The notes: generated by a model not told the origin, from the letters alone. Shown: positions 1-8,978, counted from the first letter of the stretch. The stretch: DNA of 64,000 nt from Cyclobacteriaceae bacterium (GCA_019638395.1 JAHBTX010000004.1:556411-620410), one strand, 5' to 3'. Program-made: numbers and translations.

Positions 1-191
1 TTCGGCCAGAGTTATTTTATAAATTTTCTGATCGACTAAATGCTAGTATTTCTTTTGTGTCGTACTATTTCATGGAATCTGATTATACCGAGAAGTACGA
101 TAAGACATTTGCGGTGGGGTCAAACTATACCATCAAGGAGAATGGTTTTAATTTTAACTTAGGCGTTTCGGTCAACTTCGTAATTCCTTGA
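1..191 (+). CDS. C-terminal end of an outer-membrane beta-barrel protein (partial)
   Basis: An open frame (codons from base 3) runs into the window and stops with TGA at 189-191. The last ~62 residues alternate polar and hydrophobic/aromatic residues and end in N-F-V-I-P. This is the look of terminal transmembrane beta-strands of a Bacteroidota outer-membrane protein. The start lies outside the window, so family and length cannot be given. A small hairpin at 218-236 follows and may end this transcript. Confidence 0.6.
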   Translation, partial: RPELFYKFSDRLNASISFVSYYFMESDYTEKYDKTFAVGSNYTIKENGFNFNLGVSVNFVIP

Positions 192-217
192 GTTTAATTA
201 AAAATGCCTTCGCCCAC

Positions 218-236
218 GTTGGAGTTCTTCTCCAAC
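218..236 (+). terminator. possible hairpin terminator
   Basis: GTTGGAG and CTCCAAC form a 7-bp stem around a 5-nt loop, 27 bases after the stop at 191, followed at a distance by an A/T-rich run (250-272). The T-run does not abut the stem, so this is a weak terminator call. Confidence 0.3.
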
Positions 237-318
237 ACACTTGATTTTATTTGATAAAAAATTTTCTTTTTTAATGAAAGCCTCTGAGTTTTGTTAACAA
301 CTTAAATAATAACCCGCT

Positions 319-951
319 ATGAATAGACTTTTTATTACTGCCAGCCTTTGCTTCATAATTCATATTACAACTGCCCAAACAGAGGCAAACGAGTCGGCTA
401 ACCGTGTAGCATGGTATGCAAGTTCAGGCCTTACCATTAATTCGTTTGCATTTTCAGGAGATAAAAATTTCGTAAAAAATGCAAAGGATATATATGGGGG
501 CCTTGTTGGATATCACATAGGCATAGGAGGTAAGATTCCAATCAAGGGCAAGCTATCGTTAAAACCTGAATTGAATTTAATTACACGCGGGGGTAGTTTC
601 GAAAGCGTTAATGAAGGGCAAGTGAGTGAAAAACTTACCTATCTTAATATACCCATTTTGTTGTCGGTTGGTTTAAACAAATGGAACGTTGATTTAGGAC
701 CGACTGTTGGCTATAAATTGGCTCCAAGTAAAGCTGAATCCGGAAATATTTATGAACCGATTGATTTTGGCTTTAATGCTGAAGTAGGTTATGCGTTAAC
801 ACCCAAACTGCGTGCATTCACTCGCTATTATTTGGGTGTTACATCGGTCAAAAATCTTAAATTGGTAGATCAGTCTAGTAATCGGGAGGTTGATTATAAG
901 AATAGAACCTTTCAAATAAGTTTTGCCTATCAAATCAATAGCAAAAAGTAA
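319..951 (+). CDS. PorT-like outer-membrane beta-barrel protein
   Basis: A 210-residue protein with a signal peptide (residues 1 to about 19, ending in T-T-A-Q). The mature part is a run of short amphipathic strands separated by G-rich turns and ends in a strand pattern (TFQISFAYQINSKK). Length and pattern fit the small 8-strand barrels of Bacteroidota (outer membrane protein beta-barrel / PorT family). These sit in the outer membrane and mostly have no assigned function. It is convergent with the T9SS protein at 956-2047, with only 4 bases between the stops. No active site is visible, so nothing more specific than a structural or porin-like role can be claimed. Confidence 0.65.
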   Translation: MNRLFITASLCFIIHITTAQTEANESANRVAWYASSGLTINSFAFSGDKNFVKNAKDIYGGLVGYHIGIGGKIPIKGKLSLKPELNLITRGGSFESVNEGQVSEKLTYLNIPILLSVGLNKWNVDLGPTVGYKLAPSKAESGNIYEPIDFGFNAEVGYALTPKLRAFTRYYLGVTSVKNLKLVDQSSNREVDYKNRTFQISFAYQINSKK

Positions 952-955
952 ACCA

Positions 956-2047
956 TTATCGGCTTAATTGTAGTACACCGCGTTGAGAATGGTTAGCGCC
1001 ATTCTTATCGGTATAACCAATCGTCCAGAAATAAACACCTGTTGCAGCTTCTCGTTTATTCACTTCACCATCCCAGCCCGTAAATAAATCGCCTTCAAAA
1101 ACCTTTTCGCCCCAGCGGTTATACACTTGTAACCAACCGCGGTTAATATGGTTGTACGTTATGGGTTTGAACACCGGATTATAAAGGTCTTCATTCGGGC
1201 TAAAGAAAGTAGGCATCTCCATGATAACCGTACAATCAATAAATTCTACCTCCACCGCATCACTGGCAGTACCCGGGCATTGCTCCAAAGAAATCTCAAC
1301 TTCATACACACCTGACCGATCTACCGTAATGGAAGGTGTAACTTCTCCTGTGCTCCAATGATATTGGTAGTAATCATTTATCGGTGCTTGTAACAATAGC
1401 GTTTCCCCTAAACATAGTCTTTGATTATCAGGTAAGGAGAAAGAAATAGTGGCACTTTCAACGCGACAAGGCGCCAACACAATGCCGGATGAAGTTAGCG
1501 CTTTCAAAATAAGCCAGGTATGGCCAGCTTGTGCTGCGGTTGCGGTAAAGGTTAGGGTGTCAGTTCGCCAATCAACCGTGGGTGTAAATTGCCCAACAGA
1601 AATGGCATTGGTCATAGAAGACTCGCTATTGGTGTAAGCCAAGGGCCCGAATGCCGAAGCAGGTCCAATGCCATCTTTAGCATAAGTAAAACTGTATTGA
1701 TATGTTTTTCCGGCTTCAAAAGGTTTATCCAATTTTAGCGTGATGCCTTCACCTCCGCGAGTCCAACCTTGGTGGCCCATCCAAACTGCCCGTTTTACGC
1801 AACCTTGCGGGGGTGGTAAATCAACCCTGGTAAATGGGATAAAACCAATCCATTTATCACCGTCCCATTCCAGCATGTCGGAAGCTCCAGAAATAGATGA
1901 ACAATCACAAACTTGTCCCATCAAAGGGGTAGGATCAAACATGCCAATAGTTGGCGATTGAAAACAAGGATCAAGAATTTGTTGTGCCCGGCTTTGAAAG
2001 AAGCATGCAAGAGCACAAAACAGAATCAGAAATTTCTTACTTTTCAC
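956..2047 (-). CDS. secreted protein with T9SS type B (gliding-motility-type) C-terminal sorting domain
   Basis: A 363-residue protein with an N-terminal signal peptide (cleavage near the A-Q at 21-22). A central beta-rich region probably binds ligands or matrix; it opens with a CxC pair and contains a carbohydrate-binding-like section. An Ig/PKD-like segment follows at about 205-270. Residues 279-363 match the gliding-motility-associated C-terminal domain: FFSPNED opening, then Q-V-Y-N-R-W-G-E-K-V-F and W-D-G, then GVYFWTI. That domain directs export through the type IX secretion system to the cell surface. The start lies 10 bases from the divergent coiled-coil gene at 2058, so both promoters must lie inside the neighbouring coding ends. 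Confidence 0.8.
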   Translation of the reverse strand: MKSKKFLILFCALACFFQSRAQQILDPCFQSPTIGMFDPTPLMGQVCDCSSISGASDMLEWDGDKWIGFIPFTRVDLPPPQGCVKRAVWMGHQGWTRGGEGITLKLDKPFEAGKTYQYSFTYAKDGIGPASAFGPLAYTNSESSMTNAISVGQFTPTVDWRTDTLTFTATAAQAGHTWLILKALTSSGIVLAPCRVESATISFSLPDNQRLCLGETLLLQAPINDYYQYHWSTGEVTPSITVDRSGVYEVEISLEQCPGTASDAVEVEFIDCTVIMEMPTFFSPNEDLYNPVFKPITYNHINRGWLQVYNRWGEKVFEGDLFTGWDGEVNKREAATGVYFWTIGYTDKNGANHSQRGVLQLSR

Positions 2048-2057
2048 TATACAAAAT

Positions 2058-3740
2058 GTGCCCTGTTTGCCGATTAAAGATACGATACAAACACGTTATG
2101 CCGCGGTAGTTTCGGGGGTAATTCTGGTACTAATTCTTACCTGCCCGGCTATTGCCCAGATCGACTCGCTGGCAAAGGTTAAGGCTGATAGTTTGAAGGC
2201 CCAAATTGAATTGCAAAGAAGTAAAGTGAATTCGTTTTCTGATTCGGTTTCCCGAAAGACAACGCGCGTAACGGATTCATTAAACCGGATTCGAGCAAAA
2301 GCTAACGCGTTGCTGCAGGTTAAGGATACACTCAAGTTGGCAAACCGGTTGGATTCATTACGGGGTAGAATGGAATCGATACCGGATGCTGACAAACTTT
2401 TTTTGTTTGATCCGGATATCAAACAAATAGATTCGCTTAAGCTGGTGATGCACAAACAAGCTCAAGCGATTTCAACACAGGTTGATAAAACAGAATTGCA
2501 GATCAAAAATTCTATTGACAGTCTGCAACAGAAATACATGCAGCAATCGGAAGTGATTTTGCAAAGATGGGGATTAAAAAATCCGGGATTAGATAAACTG
2601 CAAGGCGATCTTTCAAGCAAGATGGGTTGGGACATGCCACCGGTCGCGCTCACGTATCCGGAGTTCTCACCCGATCTTAACCTCAACCAACTCTGGCCTG
2701 ATCTAAACCTGGGTGATTTGAAATTGAAAGACCTTGCATCAATAGATACAAATCTTCCTAATCTGGATGTGCCAGGTATGCCTGCCATGCCTTCCATTCC
2801 GGGAATGGAATCAATCAAAAAGTTTAATGCCAGTTTTAAAAAGGTAAACGATACTAATCGACAGTTGAAGACTCACCGAATCAAGTTGGATAGTTTGAAA
2901 GGCCTCGACAGTCTAAACTATGAACAGTTGGGCAAATTGGCTGAACAACAGTTGTCGCAAGTAGGTGAAATCAAGACTATTCAGGAACATCGTTTGAAGA
3001 TGGAAAAGATTAAGCAAATGCAAACGGAATACTTGGCCAAGATGCAGGCTAATCAGGATCCGCAAAAGTTGAAACAGGAAGCGTTAACAAAAGCCACGGA
3101 TGTGGTAACGGATAAATTGCTTGAACAGAAGACTCAAGTGTCGGATGCGCAGGAAAAGCTTGGAAAGATAAAACGGAAATATGGCGAGGTGCAAAGCATA
3201 AATGATTTGCCTAAAAGGCCACCTAATGCAATGAAAGAGAAACCTTTTCGGGAGCGAGTCTTTCCCGGAATTGCATTACAGATTATGGGCAAGAATAATT
3301 ATTCCGCACTTTACATTGCGCCCCATGTCTATTACCGCCTCACTGGCCGATTTGATTTTGGTGCGGCAGGAATAGCACATATCAATTTTGATAAGACACC
3401 ACGATTAGTTCAGGATAGAGATGTGTGGGGTTTTAAGGCTTTTACGAATTATCGTCTCTTTAAAGCGTTTTACTTTCGAGTAGAGGCTGAGCGTTTAAAC
3501 CAACAATTACCATTAAAATTAACAGACAAGACTTACAATCAATGGTCCAATGTATTTCTGGGCGGAATTGGTAAAGAGTTCAGAATATCGAGACTGCTTT
3601 ATGGCCATACCTGGATGCTTTACAATGTGAAAGGCCAAGAATTCAATCCTTATTCAAGTAGAATTGTTGTTAGAGTTGGTTTTGATTTGTCTTTAAAGAA
3701 AGATCAGCGAAGGCAGTTTATAAAGGGGTTAGGGAGGTGA
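2058..3740 (+). CDS. exported coiled-coil protein with C-terminal beta-rich region
   Basis: A 560-residue protein of unknown function. A hydrophobic stretch ending in C-P-A-I-A-Q looks like a signal peptide. The first 14 residues before it are atypical, so a downstream GTG near 2106 is a plausible alternative start. Residues ~35-390 are lysine-, glutamine- and serine-rich helices with heptad character (long coiled coil), interrupted by a proline/methionine-rich stretch near 235-250 (repeated PGMPAMP-like units). From about residue 400 the protein turns into amphipathic strands with aromatic ends, resembling an outer-membrane domain. This suggests a periplasmic coiled coil tethered to the outer membrane. 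I do not recognise the family. Confidence 0.55.
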   Translation: MPCLPIKDTIQTRYAAVVSGVILVLILTCPAIAQIDSLAKVKADSLKAQIELQRSKVNSFSDSVSRKTTRVTDSLNRIRAKANALLQVKDTLKLANRLDSLRGRMESIPDADKLFLFDPDIKQIDSLKLVMHKQAQAISTQVDKTELQIKNSIDSLQQKYMQQSEVILQRWGLKNPGLDKLQGDLSSKMGWDMPPVALTYPEFSPDLNLNQLWPDLNLGDLKLKDLASIDTNLPNLDVPGMPAMPSIPGMESIKKFNASFKKVNDTNRQLKTHRIKLDSLKGLDSLNYEQLGKLAEQQLSQVGEIKTIQEHRLKMEKIKQMQTEYLAKMQANQDPQKLKQEALTKATDVVTDKLLEQKTQVSDAQEKLGKIKRKYGEVQSINDLPKRPPNAMKEKPFRERVFPGIALQIMGKNNYSALYIAPHVYYRLTGRFDFGAAGIAHINFDKTPRLVQDRDVWGFKAFTNYRLFKAFYFRVEAERLNQQLPLKLTDKTYNQWSNVFLGGIGKEFRISRLLYGHTWMLYNVKGQEFNPYSSRIVVRVGFDLSLKKDQRRQFIKGLGR

Positions 3741-3868
3741 GAATGGATAGGGCTGTTTGACTAAATAATTTTTGTGTTGATCGCTTGAGCTTGGTTGCAG
3801 CAACGAGTGAGACTTTTTGACTCCATACATCGTGATCGACAAACATTTGATAGAGAAATATAAAATGG

Positions 3869-4945
3869 TTAACCCAAACTCAACTCGGCTTTTATCTCCT
3901 GACTGGCGGCCTGCGCAAGGTCATCCGCATTCAGTTTTTCGCCACTGATCACTTGCTTAAATACTTCCAAAGCTTCTTTGCGTTTACCCGCCTCCAGAAA
4001 ATGTGCGGCTTCCTGAATCGCAGTTTGATAGTTCATCGGTTGCTGCACTTCCGGCACATTGGTGACAATATTGCGTGTCGTCAATAGTTTTGAAATCGTA
4101 TAGGCCCGCATCGCTGAATCCTGGGATGGCGTGCATAAATCTGCAACATCCTTTTGTGACAAATCCCGGTTCAACCAGGCCTTTTCATCTTCCCGTGAAA
4201 TGAATACCGGCATGCGCTGCTTGTGATTATGGACATATTCCAAAATGCTGTTGGCTTTTGTCGTGAGCACCGTGTAACTATAATAATATTCACCGGTAAC
4301 TTTATCTTTCCATCTGCTGTAAAGGCCAGCCATAGAACGCACCTGTTGATCCCGAAACGTCACATAATACGGTATCTTCACCGTTCCCTTTTCATCTAAC
4401 CACCGCCATTCATAAAACCCCGTTACCGGGATCAGACACCGCTGCGCATTTTTGACCGCATCCCGATAGGAAGGTTTGTCGGCCATCTCTTCAGAAATAC
4501 AATTCAACGTCTGCGTGCGCAAGATCATCGCCTTCTCCACATCACTCATGTAAAAGGGGATAAGCCCCCACCGGAATAACTTGAACTGATCAGGTTCACC
4601 GGCAGTGATAACAGGCGTAGGCAGGTAGTCAAAACCATTCTCGTGATACCGGGAAATTTTTTCTTTATCAATTCCAGACAGCGTCTTGAGATAATACTTC
4701 AGTTCGGAAAGTTCCTGTTTAGAATAATGTGCGGGCAAACTGTTCTTTTGGGAATAGGCAACCAGCAAGTTGTGAATAGATTCTGTTTGAGTAAGACTTA
4801 ACGCATGCAATGCACCATCTTTCCGCGCCAACACCTCAAACTTTTCTTTGATGATGTCCAACTCTTCGGTAATTGTTTGAAAGGATGCAGCGTAGTGCTC
4901 CTCCAGTTCACTTATGTTAATCGCTAATGCTTTATGATAACACAT
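3869..4945 (-). CDS. SRAP-domain protein (SOS response-associated peptidase, YedK/HMCES family)
   Basis: The SRAP family forms a thiazolidine DNA-protein crosslink with abasic sites in single-stranded DNA through its N-terminal cysteine. Visible hallmarks are Cys2 directly after Met1, Asn148 in the T-L-N block, the GFYEW motif at 176-180 (Glu179) and His239 before the R-M-P-V motif at 244-247. At 358 residues it is about 100 longer than YedK. Extra helical sequence lies between residues ~10 and 105, and a C-terminal helical tail runs from ~300. The start is fixed by the need for Cys2. It follows the 109-residue ORF at 4965-5294 by 19 bases and is probably co-transcribed with it. Confidence 0.88.
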   Translation of the reverse strand: MCYHKALAINISELEEHYAASFQTITEELDIIKEKFEVLARKDGALHALSLTQTESIHNLLVAYSQKNSLPAHYSKQELSELKYYLKTLSGIDKEKISRYHENGFDYLPTPVITAGEPDQFKLFRWGLIPFYMSDVEKAMILRTQTLNCISEEMADKPSYRDAVKNAQRCLIPVTGFYEWRWLDEKGTVKIPYYVTFRDQQVRSMAGLYSRWKDKVTGEYYYSYTVLTTKANSILEYVHNHKQRMPVFISREDEKAWLNRDLSQKDVADLCTPSQDSAMRAYTISKLLTTRNIVTNVPEVQQPMNYQTAIQEAAHFLEAGKRKEALEVFKQVISGEKLNADDLAQAASQEIKAELSLG

Positions 4946-4964
4946 CGTAGGAACGGTAACTAAA

Positions 4965-5294
4965 TCACGAGATATACTTTCGAATCACATTCTCAATCTC
5001 GCGCGCAATCAATTGCTGCGTAATCGTTTGATCAGGTGCACACCCAGCCTCTTTTGCTTGTCGGATCGCAGTCGCGTAATGCCCCAAATCAAGCGGATCG
5101 TTAGTCAGAGTCATCAAATCCCGTTTGAGAAATTCCCTACGCACGCCACTCAAGGCAAACACATCAAACTTCTCCTGCAAATAGTTTTCCAGTTCGGAGG
5201 TTTGGAGCAATGCCTGTATGCATGCCACGCGCCTGACGTTGATTTCTTCAATGATCCGGTCCGTATTCCAGTCCGCAGCAATAGCTAAAGCCAT
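4965..5294 (-). CDS. hypothetical protein upstream of the SRAP gene
   Basis: A 109-residue, mostly helical, soluble protein with no signal peptide or cysteine cluster. I do not recognise it. Its stop lies 19 bases before the SRAP start, which suggests one transcript and perhaps a role in the same DNA-damage response. The antisense 91-residue reading frame over the same bases has poor coding character and is taken as a shadow. Confidence 0.6.
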   Translation of the reverse strand: MALAIAADWNTDRIIEEINVRRVACIQALLQTSELENYLQEKFDVFALSGVRREFLKRDLMTLTNDPLDLGHYATAIRQAKEAGCAPDQTITQQLIAREIENVIRKYIS

Positions 5295-5355
5295 GAATCA
5301 AATTTCAACCAAAGATAAGAAATGCCAAAGATTCATGATTAGCCCGGGATTAATA

Positions 5356-7125
5356 TCAAATGTTTGGGGGTCCGTGTAACGCGTTGGAAAGAAACACCCT
5401 TGGGTTGGTACGACCAATCTGATCTAACTCTTCATCAGTGAGGTGATAGGTGATGTCGGCCAACATATTTTTCTCTGATTTATGATTTCGGACTACGTAG
5501 AAATCTGTCCCAAACAAAACTTTTTCACGGAGCCGCTCATTCTGCAGCGTGTGCTTGAGTAACGGCTGAATGCCAGGACTATGGATGATGTAACTCAAAT
5601 CGGCATACACGTGCTTGTATTGTAACATCATACTGCAAATGATGGAGTACCAATCCACGTACTTCCAGGTTTGTTCCGGTTTTCCCCTGCGCTCTACACC
5701 ATTTTCATTGGTCAGAAACGTGATCCCCCGGTCCGGACGCTTGGCCAGTTGACTACTATAATTGTCCCGGTCACTCTCCAGAAATCTCAGCCACTCATCA
5801 TCACCACCAAAGTGACCAAAACAAAGTTTCAGATGCGTCAGGTTATGTTCCAACGGTGTGTTGAGGTCTGTGAAACCAAATAGTTTGCGGGCCGCACTTT
5901 CCGGTTTGGTATTGCTGATCACCACGCGTAACAACGTTTCGTCCAACAAGCATAAGTAATTCAACGGATGTGTAAAGTTGTTACAGAAATCTTTGTTCTC
6001 TACCTCATTCAACTGCAAAGGTTCATAACGCTTCCCGGTGACCTGCTCAAACACAGGGTGTGCGTCCCATTCCTTTTTTTTGTTGCCGCGGTAAAATATT
6101 GTTCCGCGGATGCAGTGGGTCAAAATCGGGATGCCGTGATCGGCAGCATATTTCCAAAGAGGTAGTAACGCTTCATCAAATGGGTAATACCCCAATGCCG
6201 GATAAATCTTGAATCCGCTAAACTGATGTTGTTCCACAAATGTCTTGATGAAACAATCCTTCAATGTCACCCTGCTGGTCGTAACCTCATAATCAAAGTG
6301 TCGGGTGCCCTCCGCAACAAACCTGCGCGGGTCAACAAAAACAAAAGGGAATAGCGTATCCTGATTTTGTTTTTTCTGTTTCAGTTCCAACAGTTCCTGC
6401 ATCTGGTGATGATAAGAATAGTCTGAATTTAATTTTCCGGCTTCCATAAATTCCATATCCATCGGCAAGACAATAAAACCCGTTCCCACCGGGTACTGAT
6501 CTTTCAATTTTGTATAGATACGCGCCTGACTCCGGTAAAAGGAATAGCGTCCAATGTTGAGATAACGCTTAGCGAGCTTAACACTGTCCGGGCCGGGTAT
6601 CGCGTTGAAGATGCCGAACACTCTTTTCATTACACTGAACACCAGATTGGCCATCGGTTTGAAAAATAACAACAGGATGACCAGCAGCATCACTTTTCCA
6701 AACACGGAACCCGGAATCCACAGGAGATAATGATCACATAGCCAGCGTTTGATTCGTAGTACATACACCACTACCGCGTTGGTAGATCGCGGATCAGCAA
6801 ATCCATCAATAAGAATAATCAGCACCACCAACGCAATCGCAGATCCAATCACCACGCTGAAAAAACGGGCAATTCCGGTTCGGGCACCAATCATTCTAAT
6901 TTTATACCAAAGTCTGGCAGTTCGTTTCGCGCGGGCGCCATACCGCCATCGGTTAGGATATTTATACCAGAACCGGAAAAACTTTACAATCAAAGAAAGC
7001 GGTAGCAGGTAATGAAGCGGTGGCGGCACAAACGTCTTGGCCAGGTAAGGGGGCACGTGATCACCGGTGAAAATGTGGGTGTGACAATTAATGAGTGGTG
7101 GTTTTGTTTGCTGCGGTTGATTCAT
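5356..7125 (-). CDS. amidohydrolase-family protein with inserted transmembrane segments
   Basis: A 589-residue protein. The metal-binding HxH motif of the amidohydrolase superfamily is at residues 15-17 (N-C-H-T-H). Later come a T-H-C motif (PILTHC), a second histidine block (CFGHFGG) and the late aspartate in LFGTDFY. These fit PF04909-type metal-dependent hydrolases. The unusual part is ~90-180, which contains at least two strongly hydrophobic segments (around IGSAIALVVLIILI and VMLLVILLLFF). These fall between the first HxH strand and the rest of the barrel. The catalytic domain would therefore be membrane-tethered by an internal insert. The substrate is unknown. It is transcribed alone, with a 62-base gap to the downstream 109-residue gene. 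Confidence 0.75.
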   Translation of the reverse strand: MNQPQQTKPPLINCHTHIFTGDHVPPYLAKTFVPPPLHYLLPLSLIVKFFRFWYKYPNRWRYGARAKRTARLWYKIRMIGARTGIARFFSVVIGSAIALVVLIILIDGFADPRSTNAVVVYVLRIKRWLCDHYLLWIPGSVFGKVMLLVILLLFFKPMANLVFSVMKRVFGIFNAIPGPDSVKLAKRYLNIGRYSFYRSQARIYTKLKDQYPVGTGFIVLPMDMEFMEAGKLNSDYSYHHQMQELLELKQKKQNQDTLFPFVFVDPRRFVAEGTRHFDYEVTTSRVTLKDCFIKTFVEQHQFSGFKIYPALGYYPFDEALLPLWKYAADHGIPILTHCIRGTIFYRGNKKKEWDAHPVFEQVTGKRYEPLQLNEVENKDFCNNFTHPLNYLCLLDETLLRVVISNTKPESAARKLFGFTDLNTPLEHNLTHLKLCFGHFGGDDEWLRFLESDRDNYSSQLAKRPDRGITFLTNENGVERRGKPEQTWKYVDWYSIICSMMLQYKHVYADLSYIIHSPGIQPLLKHTLQNERLREKVLFGTDFYVVRNHKSEKNMLADITYHLTDEELDQIGRTNPRVFLSNALHGPPNI

Positions 7126-7382
7126 GAGCGGGCTTGGTTGTGCACTAATCTGCTTTTGAACAGTACGGTTTGCGTTGGCTCAAACGAATTGTCATTTTAA
7201 TGTAGGCATTCGAATACTTTCGTGCAACCCGTTTTTTTTCATTGTGGTCTTGGTGAAGAATTCGGGCCAATAATTTCAATTTTTTTTATGCCACGAGGAT
7301 CGGATGAGGGTTCTATAACCCCTGCAACTGTTCAGGCATCGCTTTCAACTGCTCCTTTGCAGTAATAAATTACAAAAGCGTC

Positions 7383-7652
7383 ATGGAAGATGTCATCATG
7401 TTACAACACCTTGAAAAACTCAAGTCTGACCTCATTGCTGAAATGGAAAGTAAGTTTGGTCACCATGATCTCAAACAACGTTGGCTACGATCACACCAAC
7501 TTCGAAAGTTACTTTCCATCTCACATGGGAAGTTGCAACAACTTCGCACCAGTGGAGTGTTACCCTATAGCCGCATCGGGAGTGTGATTCTTTATGATTA
7601 CAAAGATATTGAAAGGTTCATCCGTGTCCACAGGAAAAACAAGAGACGTTGA
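7383..7652 (+). CDS. helix-turn-helix protein, excisionase-like (MerR/Xis-type DNA-binding fold)
   Basis: An 89-residue protein. Residues ~30-80 carry the compact winged-helix pattern of Bacteroidota excisionase-like proteins: a helix starting W-L-R-S-H-Q-L-R-K-L-L, a recognition helix (GKLQQLRTSG), then a strand block ending Y-K-D-I-E-R-F-I. The tail is basic (KNKRR). An in-frame ATG at 7401 is an alternative start. Such proteins help integrases in excision or regulate mobile-element genes, which fits the integrase at 9001-10374. Confidence 0.7.
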   Translation: MEDVIMLQHLEKLKSDLIAEMESKFGHHDLKQRWLRSHQLRKLLSISHGKLQQLRTSGVLPYSRIGSVILYDYKDIERFIRVHRKNKRR

Positions 7653-7970
7653 TCAAGAAATCAAATCCTGTTTAGTCACCTCCAACCTTGTTCTCGTTTT
7701 AAAACAATGCTGAGCCACTACAACAGACCCGTGTAGTTCAGTTACCGCCCGCCAAAGTTGTCCCGCCCGCAGAACCTTTGTCAAGGGTAATACAAGTGTC
7801 GATTGTTTTTTATTTTTTTTTGGAATCGCCACCCTTGACAAAGAACCCGCGGCCAGCACATTGGCGGCTTAACGGAAACAATGAACAGGTGTGGGCGGGT
7901 ATAAGAGGAGGTGCGCCTGAACTTGGGTGTATCTTTTGTTGAGAGTTTTACCGATAGGGAGGCGCTGACA
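7653..7970. other. 318-base stretch without a convincing gene; contains a long inverted repeat
   Basis: Only short antisense frames with poor composition cross this interval. It holds a perfect 13-bp inverted repeat (listed separately) and a G/C-rich stretch with repeated CCCGCC. No tRNA or other RNA gene is recognised. Confidence 0.5.
7776..7843. repeat. perfect 13-bp inverted repeat with T-rich 42-base loop
   Basis: CTTTGTCAAGGGT at 7776-7788 is the exact reverse complement of ACCCTTGACAAAG at 7831-7843. The loop contains a run of Ts (7805-7821). It may be a recombination, replication or regulatory site of the mobile region. As a terminator it would have an unusually large loop. Confidence 0.6.
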
Positions 7971-8264
7971 TCAAGCCGCCTGCGCTTGAAGTTGTTCGTA
8001 GATCCACAATAAGTCTTCCAACAATACAAAACGTTCATCATCCAGGTCGTGATAAAGCCCTTCCGCTGTTGCCTGATCTTTGGTGATCACAAAAACCTCA
8101 TCGCCTTTCATTACCAGACCATCAATGATCTCACGTGCGGAGCCTAATTTTTTTCCGTCTGCAAATGAAACTTCTTCTTGCTGCGCCATCCATTCCGTGA
8201 TATGGGCAAGCATAAGTTCGCGCAACTGTTCCACATGTGGTCGTAATGAAATCGCGTTCATCAT
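7971..8264 (-). CDS. hypothetical small acidic protein
   Basis: A 97-residue, acidic, helical protein with no membrane segment or recognised motif. Middle residues alternate beta and alpha (E-I-I-D-G-L then D-E-V-F-V-I-T-K-D), consistent with a small two-layer fold. It lies between the excisionase-like and RadC-like genes on the opposite strand, so it is probably mobile-element cargo. I do not recognise the family. An ATG doublet gives two possible starts three bases apart. Confidence 0.5.
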   Translation of the reverse strand: MMNAISLRPHVEQLRELMLAHITEWMAQQEEVSFADGKKLGSAREIIDGLVMKGDEVFVITKDQATAEGLYHDLDDERFVLLEDLLWIYEQLQAQAA

Positions 8265-8510
8265 GATTGAAATTGTTTATTATTTACTGATTGAAGATAG
8301 CGAATCTGACGATCGATTAAAAGTGAAAGGCACTTTATTAATCAAAAAATCAATGTGTTAATCGCTGGCGCAAAGGTAGTCTTGCCTCGCTGATCCGCTT
8401 CAAGGAACTACGGCATAAACCCACGGCCCCGCGCGCGTTCAATTTATTCCGTTCCTCCTTGGCGGAGTCGCTCCCGGCAAGACAACAGCAGGCACCATAA
8501 TTAAAACCTT

Positions 8511-8978
8511 ATGATTATGGAAACACAAAATGAAAAACACCAAGTCGCTGAAATTCAACTTTCCTACAAAACAAAAGTGAAGCCATCCGAGCGTACCAAG
8601 ATTACCTGCTCACGGGATGCATACGAAGTCCTGCAACAAACCTGGGATGAATCCAAACTTGAATTCGTAGAACAATTCAAAGTGATCCTGCTGAACCGGG
8701 CACATCGGGTACTGGGCATTTTCGAAGTGTCAACCGGTGGTGTATCCGGAACGGTCGCAGACCCGAAAATAATCTTTGGCGCAGCACTTAAAGGTGTCGC
8801 CAGTGGAATCATGCTCGCACACAATCATCCATCGGGCAATCTGCTACCCAGCCAATCCGATATAGACCTCACCCGCAAGATAAAAGAGGGTGGCCGCTTT
8901 CTGGAAATCCAACTGCTGGATCATATCATCATCACCAGTGAAGGGTATTATTCATTTGCGGATCAAGGGTTCATCTAG
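8511..8978 (+). CDS. radC: RadC-like JAB/MPN-domain protein
   Basis: A 155-residue protein that is only the JAB1/MPN metallo-isopeptidase-like domain of the RadC family. The JAMM zinc-site pattern is intact: Glu54 upstream, then H104-x-H106-x7-S114-x2-D117. Chromosomal RadC (about 220 residues) has an N-terminal helix-hairpin-helix domain that is absent here. The short form is typical of phage, plasmid and integrative elements, where its function is unproven. It lies 22 bases from the end of the convergent integrase gene, supporting assignment to the same element. Confidence 0.85.
   Translation: MIMETQNEKHQVAEIQLSYKTKVKPSERTKITCSRDAYEVLQQTWDESKLEFVEQFKVILLNRAHRVLGIFEVSTGGVSGTVADPKIIFGAALKGVASGIMLAHNHPSGNLLPSQSDIDLTRKIKEGGRFLEIQLLDHIIITSEGYYSFADQGFI

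Noticed and set aside
5013-5288. Plus-strand 91-codon frame opposite the 109-residue gene
   Set aside because: Irregular composition and no spacing to neighbours; the minus-strand frame fits an operon with the SRAP gene.
7653-8041. Minus-strand frames of 68 and 86 codons before the 97-residue gene
   Set aside because: Low-complexity composition, overlap with each other and with the inverted repeat, and no recognisable domain.
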